Position numbers and translations under genes: made by a program
Shown here: positions 60,542 to 62,809 of the stretch, piece by piece
How positions within the stretch are numbered: position 1 is the stretch's first letter
Layout of the letters: each line of letters begins with the position of its first letter
The notes under the pieces: model-generated
Told to the model about the DNA's origin: nothing
The model's database searches: none
Seen by the model: only the letters and a program-made list of their open reading frames with translations
From: Pseudomonas sp. C2B4
GTDB taxonomy: Bacteria > Pseudomonadota > Gammaproteobacteria > Pseudomonadales > Pseudomonadaceae
Assembly (NCBI RefSeq): GCF_013359695.1
Contig: NZ_JABFMU010000038.1
Coordinates: forward strand, 1 to 62,809
Length of the DNA: 62,809 nucleotides
Reading direction: 5' to 3'

Positions 60542-61519
60542 TCAGGAGTCCTGCGCATTCCGTGAAGCCATCGGCCCGGCAATCTGTGGCCTGGCCTTCA
60601 TCAAACCGTCGAGCGCCTGGCGATACTGGCTACCCCCCAGGCTCATGCTGTTGTTGTGCGTCCCGCCGGGGATCAGCAGCAGGCGTTTGGGCGGGTTGGC
60701 GGCATTGAACAGTTGCTGACTGAACCGCGACGGCATGAACGGATCGGCCAGGCCATGGACCACCAGCAGCGGCATGTCGATGTCGACGATCTTGTCGATG
60801 GAGTCGAATTTCTGCGACAGCAACCAGCGCACCGGTAGCCAGTTGACGGGCAGGTTGTTGCTGGCGACTTCCGCCACGGCATCGCCTAGGGAGGTGAACG
60901 TGGATTCGATCACCAGACCGCGCACTGGCACGGCGACATTCGCCTTTTTCGCCTCGGCGGCCAGGTCTGCCGCGAGGTCGATGGCCACCGCGCCGCCCAG
61001 GGAGTGGCCGTAGATCAGGCGTTTTTCAGGGTCAGGTTGCATCGCGGTGAAGCGTTCCCAGGCGGCCCGGGCGTCTTCGTAGACGCTGGCCTCCGACGGC
61101 AGACTGCCCTTGCTCTGGCCGAACCCACGGTAGTCGATGGCCAGCACCGAATAGCCCATGGCGCGCAATTGCTCGATGCGAAATGCCTGGCCCGTGAGGT
61201 TCCAGCGCACACCGTGCAGGTAGAGGATCGACGGTGCGTCGCGCCGCGCCGCCGGCCACCACCAGGCGTGCAGGTTTTGCCCGGCCTTGAAGCTGGCGGG
61301 CTTGATATCGAATTCCTGAACGTCCCGGGGCAAGCCGCGGTACCAGCTCGCCGTACCCGGTTCGATGCGGAACAGCAACTCGCGCTCCTTGTACTTGAGC
61401 GCGCCGCAACTGACCGGCAGGCCGACGACCAGCGCGGCCATGCACAGCAGCGGCAGCCAGCGTCGGCGAAGTCGGGAGGCGAGGGCATCAGGCATCGGGT
61501 TATTCACCGGCACGGACAT
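60542..61519 (-). CDS. Alpha/beta hydrolase (BAAT/bem46-like), membrane-anchored
   Basis: 325 residues. One N-terminal membrane segment (WLPLLCMAALVVGLPVSCGAL; a possible lipobox-like VSCG). ILYLHGVRWNLTG is the oxyanion region, IYGHSLGGAVAIDLAA the nucleophile elbow, GLADPFMPS the acid and GGTHNNS the His. Likely an esterase or thioesterase-like enzyme in the periplasm. It converges with the ABC gene 3 bases away. Confidence 0.86.
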   Translation of the reverse strand: MSVPVNNPMPDALASRLRRRWLPLLCMAALVVGLPVSCGALKYKERELLFRIEPGTASWYRGLPRDVQEFDIKPASFKAGQNLHAWWWPAARRDAPSILYLHGVRWNLTGQAFRIEQLRAMGYSVLAIDYRGFGQSKGSLPSEASVYEDARAAWERFTAMQPDPEKRLIYGHSLGGAVAIDLAADLAAEAKKANVAVPVRGLVIESTFTSLGDAVAEVASNNLPVNWLPVRWLLSQKFDSIDKIVDIDMPLLVVHGLADPFMPSRFSQQLFNAANPPKRLLLIPGGTHNNSMSLGGSQYRQALDGLMKARPQIAGPMASRNAQDS

Positions 61520-61569
61520 GAAGTCCGCGTTTTATCAGAAGCATGAGTGGGGTGGGGAAAATTTCGACC

Positions 61570-61658
61570 TGTGGGAGCGGGCCTGCTCGCGAATGCAGGG
61601 TGTCAGTCACTTCAATGTTGGCTGACACACCGCTTTCGCGAGCAGGCTCGCTCCCACA
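61570..61658. repeat. REPIN
   Basis: TGTGGGAGCGGGCCTGCTCGCGAA and inverted copy, with the same inner CTGACACACCGCTTTCGCG half as the 11.9-kb copy. Confidence 0.85.
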
Positions 61659-61675
61659 ATGGTTTTGCGTCGGCA

Positions 61676-62674
61676 TCAGTCCACGCGAAGAACGATCTTG
61701 CCCACATGATCGCCCGCTTCCATCCGCGCATGGGCCAGCGATGCGTCTTCGAGCGCGTAGACCTTGTCGATCATCGGCAGGCAACGACCAGCCACGAGCA
61801 CCGGCCACACGTGTTCGCGCAGTTGCCGGGCGATGACGGCTTTTTCTTCCCGGGTACGTGAGCGCAACAGTGAACCGGTGACGATGGCGCGTTTGGCCAT
61901 GATCGCCAGCAGGTCGACATCCTTGGCGATTGCGCCGCCGAGAAAGCCCAGCATCACCAGCCGACCTTCGAGGGCCAGGGCCGCGACGTTACCGTTCAGG
62001 TACGATCCGCCCATGATGTCGAGCACCACATCGACACCATGGCCCGAGGTTTTTTCGGCGATGACCCGGGCGAAATCCTGATCGCGATAGTTGATCGCTT
62101 CGGCACCCAGATTGCGAACCACTGAGCATTTTTCCTCACTGCCCGCCGTGGCGAAGGCCTCGATGCCAAATTCGCGGCAGAGCATCAGTGCGGTGGTGCC
62201 GATGCCGCTGGTGCCGCCATGAATCAAGGCCCGTTGACCCTTGCGTGCGCCGCCCATCTCGAACAGGTTGGCCCATACGGTGAAGAAGGTTTCCGGAATC
62301 GCCGCCGCCTGGACCCAGTCCAGGCCTTCGGGGATCGGTAGCGCCTGGCTGGCCGGGACCGCGCAATATTGCGCATAGCCGCCGCCATTGGTCAGCGCGC
62401 AAACCTTGTCGCCCACGACAAAGTCGCTGACACCTGCGCCGACGGCGACCACTTCACCGGCCACTTCCAGCCCGGGGATGGGGTTCATGCCGGGTTTCAT
62501 CGGGTATTGGCCGGCACGTTGAAGCACATCGGGCCGGTTGACCCCGGCGGCGTACACGCGGATCAACACGTCACCGGCGTCCACCGTGGGCACGGGGGCC
62601 TGGCGTGGTTGCAGGACATCGGGGGCGCCAGGTTGGGTGATGTCGATCAGGGTCATGGTTTGGGGGAGGGTCAT
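61676..62674 (-). CDS. NAD(P)H quinone oxidoreductase (PIG3/zeta-crystallin family)
   Basis: 332 residues, zinc-free MDR family. AAGVNRPDVLQRAGQYP, NPIPGLEVAGEVVAVG, the NADPH site LIHGGTSGIGTTALMLCREFG and a C-terminal RMEAGDHVGKIVLRV. MTLIDIT at 62656 is an alternative start. Probably reduces quinones or enals. Confidence 0.92.
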   Translation of the reverse strand: MTLPQTMTLIDITQPGAPDVLQPRQAPVPTVDAGDVLIRVYAAGVNRPDVLQRAGQYPMKPGMNPIPGLEVAGEVVAVGAGVSDFVVGDKVCALTNGGGYAQYCAVPASQALPIPEGLDWVQAAAIPETFFTVWANLFEMGGARKGQRALIHGGTSGIGTTALMLCREFGIEAFATAGSEEKCSVVRNLGAEAINYRDQDFARVIAEKTSGHGVDVVLDIMGGSYLNGNVAALALEGRLVMLGFLGGAIAKDVDLLAIMAKRAIVTGSLLRSRTREEKAVIARQLREHVWPVLVAGRCLPMIDKVYALEDASLAHARMEAGDHVGKIVLRVD

Positions 62675-62722
62675 GTTGGGTACCTGTTGTGTACGTAGGT
62701 TTCAGTGTGAAAGCTGATCCAG

Positions 62723-62809
62723 TGTGGGAGCGAGCCTGCTCGCGAAGAGGCCGTCACATCCAACATCGTTGGTGGCTGACACTCCGCTTTCGCGAGCAGG
62801 CTCGCACCC
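62723..62809. repeat. REPIN, cut by the window end
   Basis: TGTGGGAGCGAGCCTGCTCGCGAAG and the start of its inverted copy. The last bases differ (GCACCC for GCTCCC) or the copy is degenerate. Confidence 0.8.

Overview
The window is a piece of a Pseudomonas chromosome, most likely from the P. fluorescens group. I infer this from an RsmE-type CsrA protein, a DUF1654 gene, the thrS-infC-rpmI-rplT-pheS-pheT-ihfA housekeeping block, several Pseudomonas-type REP/REPIN hairpins (GTGGGAGCGAGCCTGCTCGC and GTAGGAGCGAGCTCGCTC families), and GC-rich codon use. No database search was possible; family calls come from reading motifs and recalled family sequences.

Layout. 1-6.1 kb: the 3' end of tRNA-Asp, then a non-phosphorylating L-rhamnonate catabolic operon on the minus strand (MFS transporter, RhmD dehydratase, RhmA aldolase, AldA aldehyde dehydrogenase), with a divergent LysR regulator and a perfect LTTR box in the shared region. 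6.3-11.8 kb: an exported molybdenum aldehyde dehydrogenase operon (Tat-exported Mo subunit, 2Fe-2S subunit, three-haem cytochrome c, XdhC-type maturation factor). 12-13.2 kb: a PuuB-like gamma-glutamylputrescine oxidase. 13.4-15.6 kb: tRNA-Val(GAC) followed by a small island holding a truncated integrase and an unusual beta-propeller/coiled-coil protein. 16-21 kb: Tat-exported beta carbonic anhydrase, DUF2214 membrane protein, rsmE, a SPOR lipoprotein, a LexA-box-preceded DUF1654-endA pair and a periplasmic glutaminase-asparaginase. 21.9-28.9 kb: a complete ribose operon rbsBACRKD that ends in a signal-peptide-bearing nucleoside hydrolase. 29-31 kb: small conserved proteins, an I78 peptidase inhibitor and a cold-shock protein. 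31-38.7 kb: thrS to a MerR-like gene, with a thrS leader carrying two tRNA-Thr anticodon-like hairpins and an AUU-start infC.

38.78-48.20 kb is a decayed prophage in tRNA-Pro(GGG), bounded by a 51-bp direct repeat (49/51 identical). It keeps an integration/early end, a lysis cassette and two acyltransferase (serotype-conversion type) genes, but no terminase, head or tail genes. Its integrase and its GH19 endolysin each carry one in-frame stop codon, and its first acyltransferase is frameshifted in a T5 run. A complete Rz1 spanin lipoprotein is embedded out of frame inside Rz.

48.3-62.8 kb: a lambda-type protein phosphatase, a trypsin-like lipoprotein, a trans-4-hydroxyproline operon (epimerase, pyrroline-hydroxycarboxylate deaminase, D-amino-acid oxidoreductase) with a divergent PAS-AraC regulator, small conserved genes, a TetR/3-hydroxyacyl-CoA dehydrogenase pair, an AraC regulator overlapping an ABC exporter, an alpha/beta hydrolase and a quinone oxidoreductase, with REPINs in the gaps.

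The observations most worth following are the two tRNA-Thr-like hairpins in front of thrS, the LexA control of DUF1654-endA, the embedded Rz1, the chain of overlapping genes with two tiny hydrophobic peptides in the prophage, and the propeller/coiled-coil protein next to tRNA-Val.
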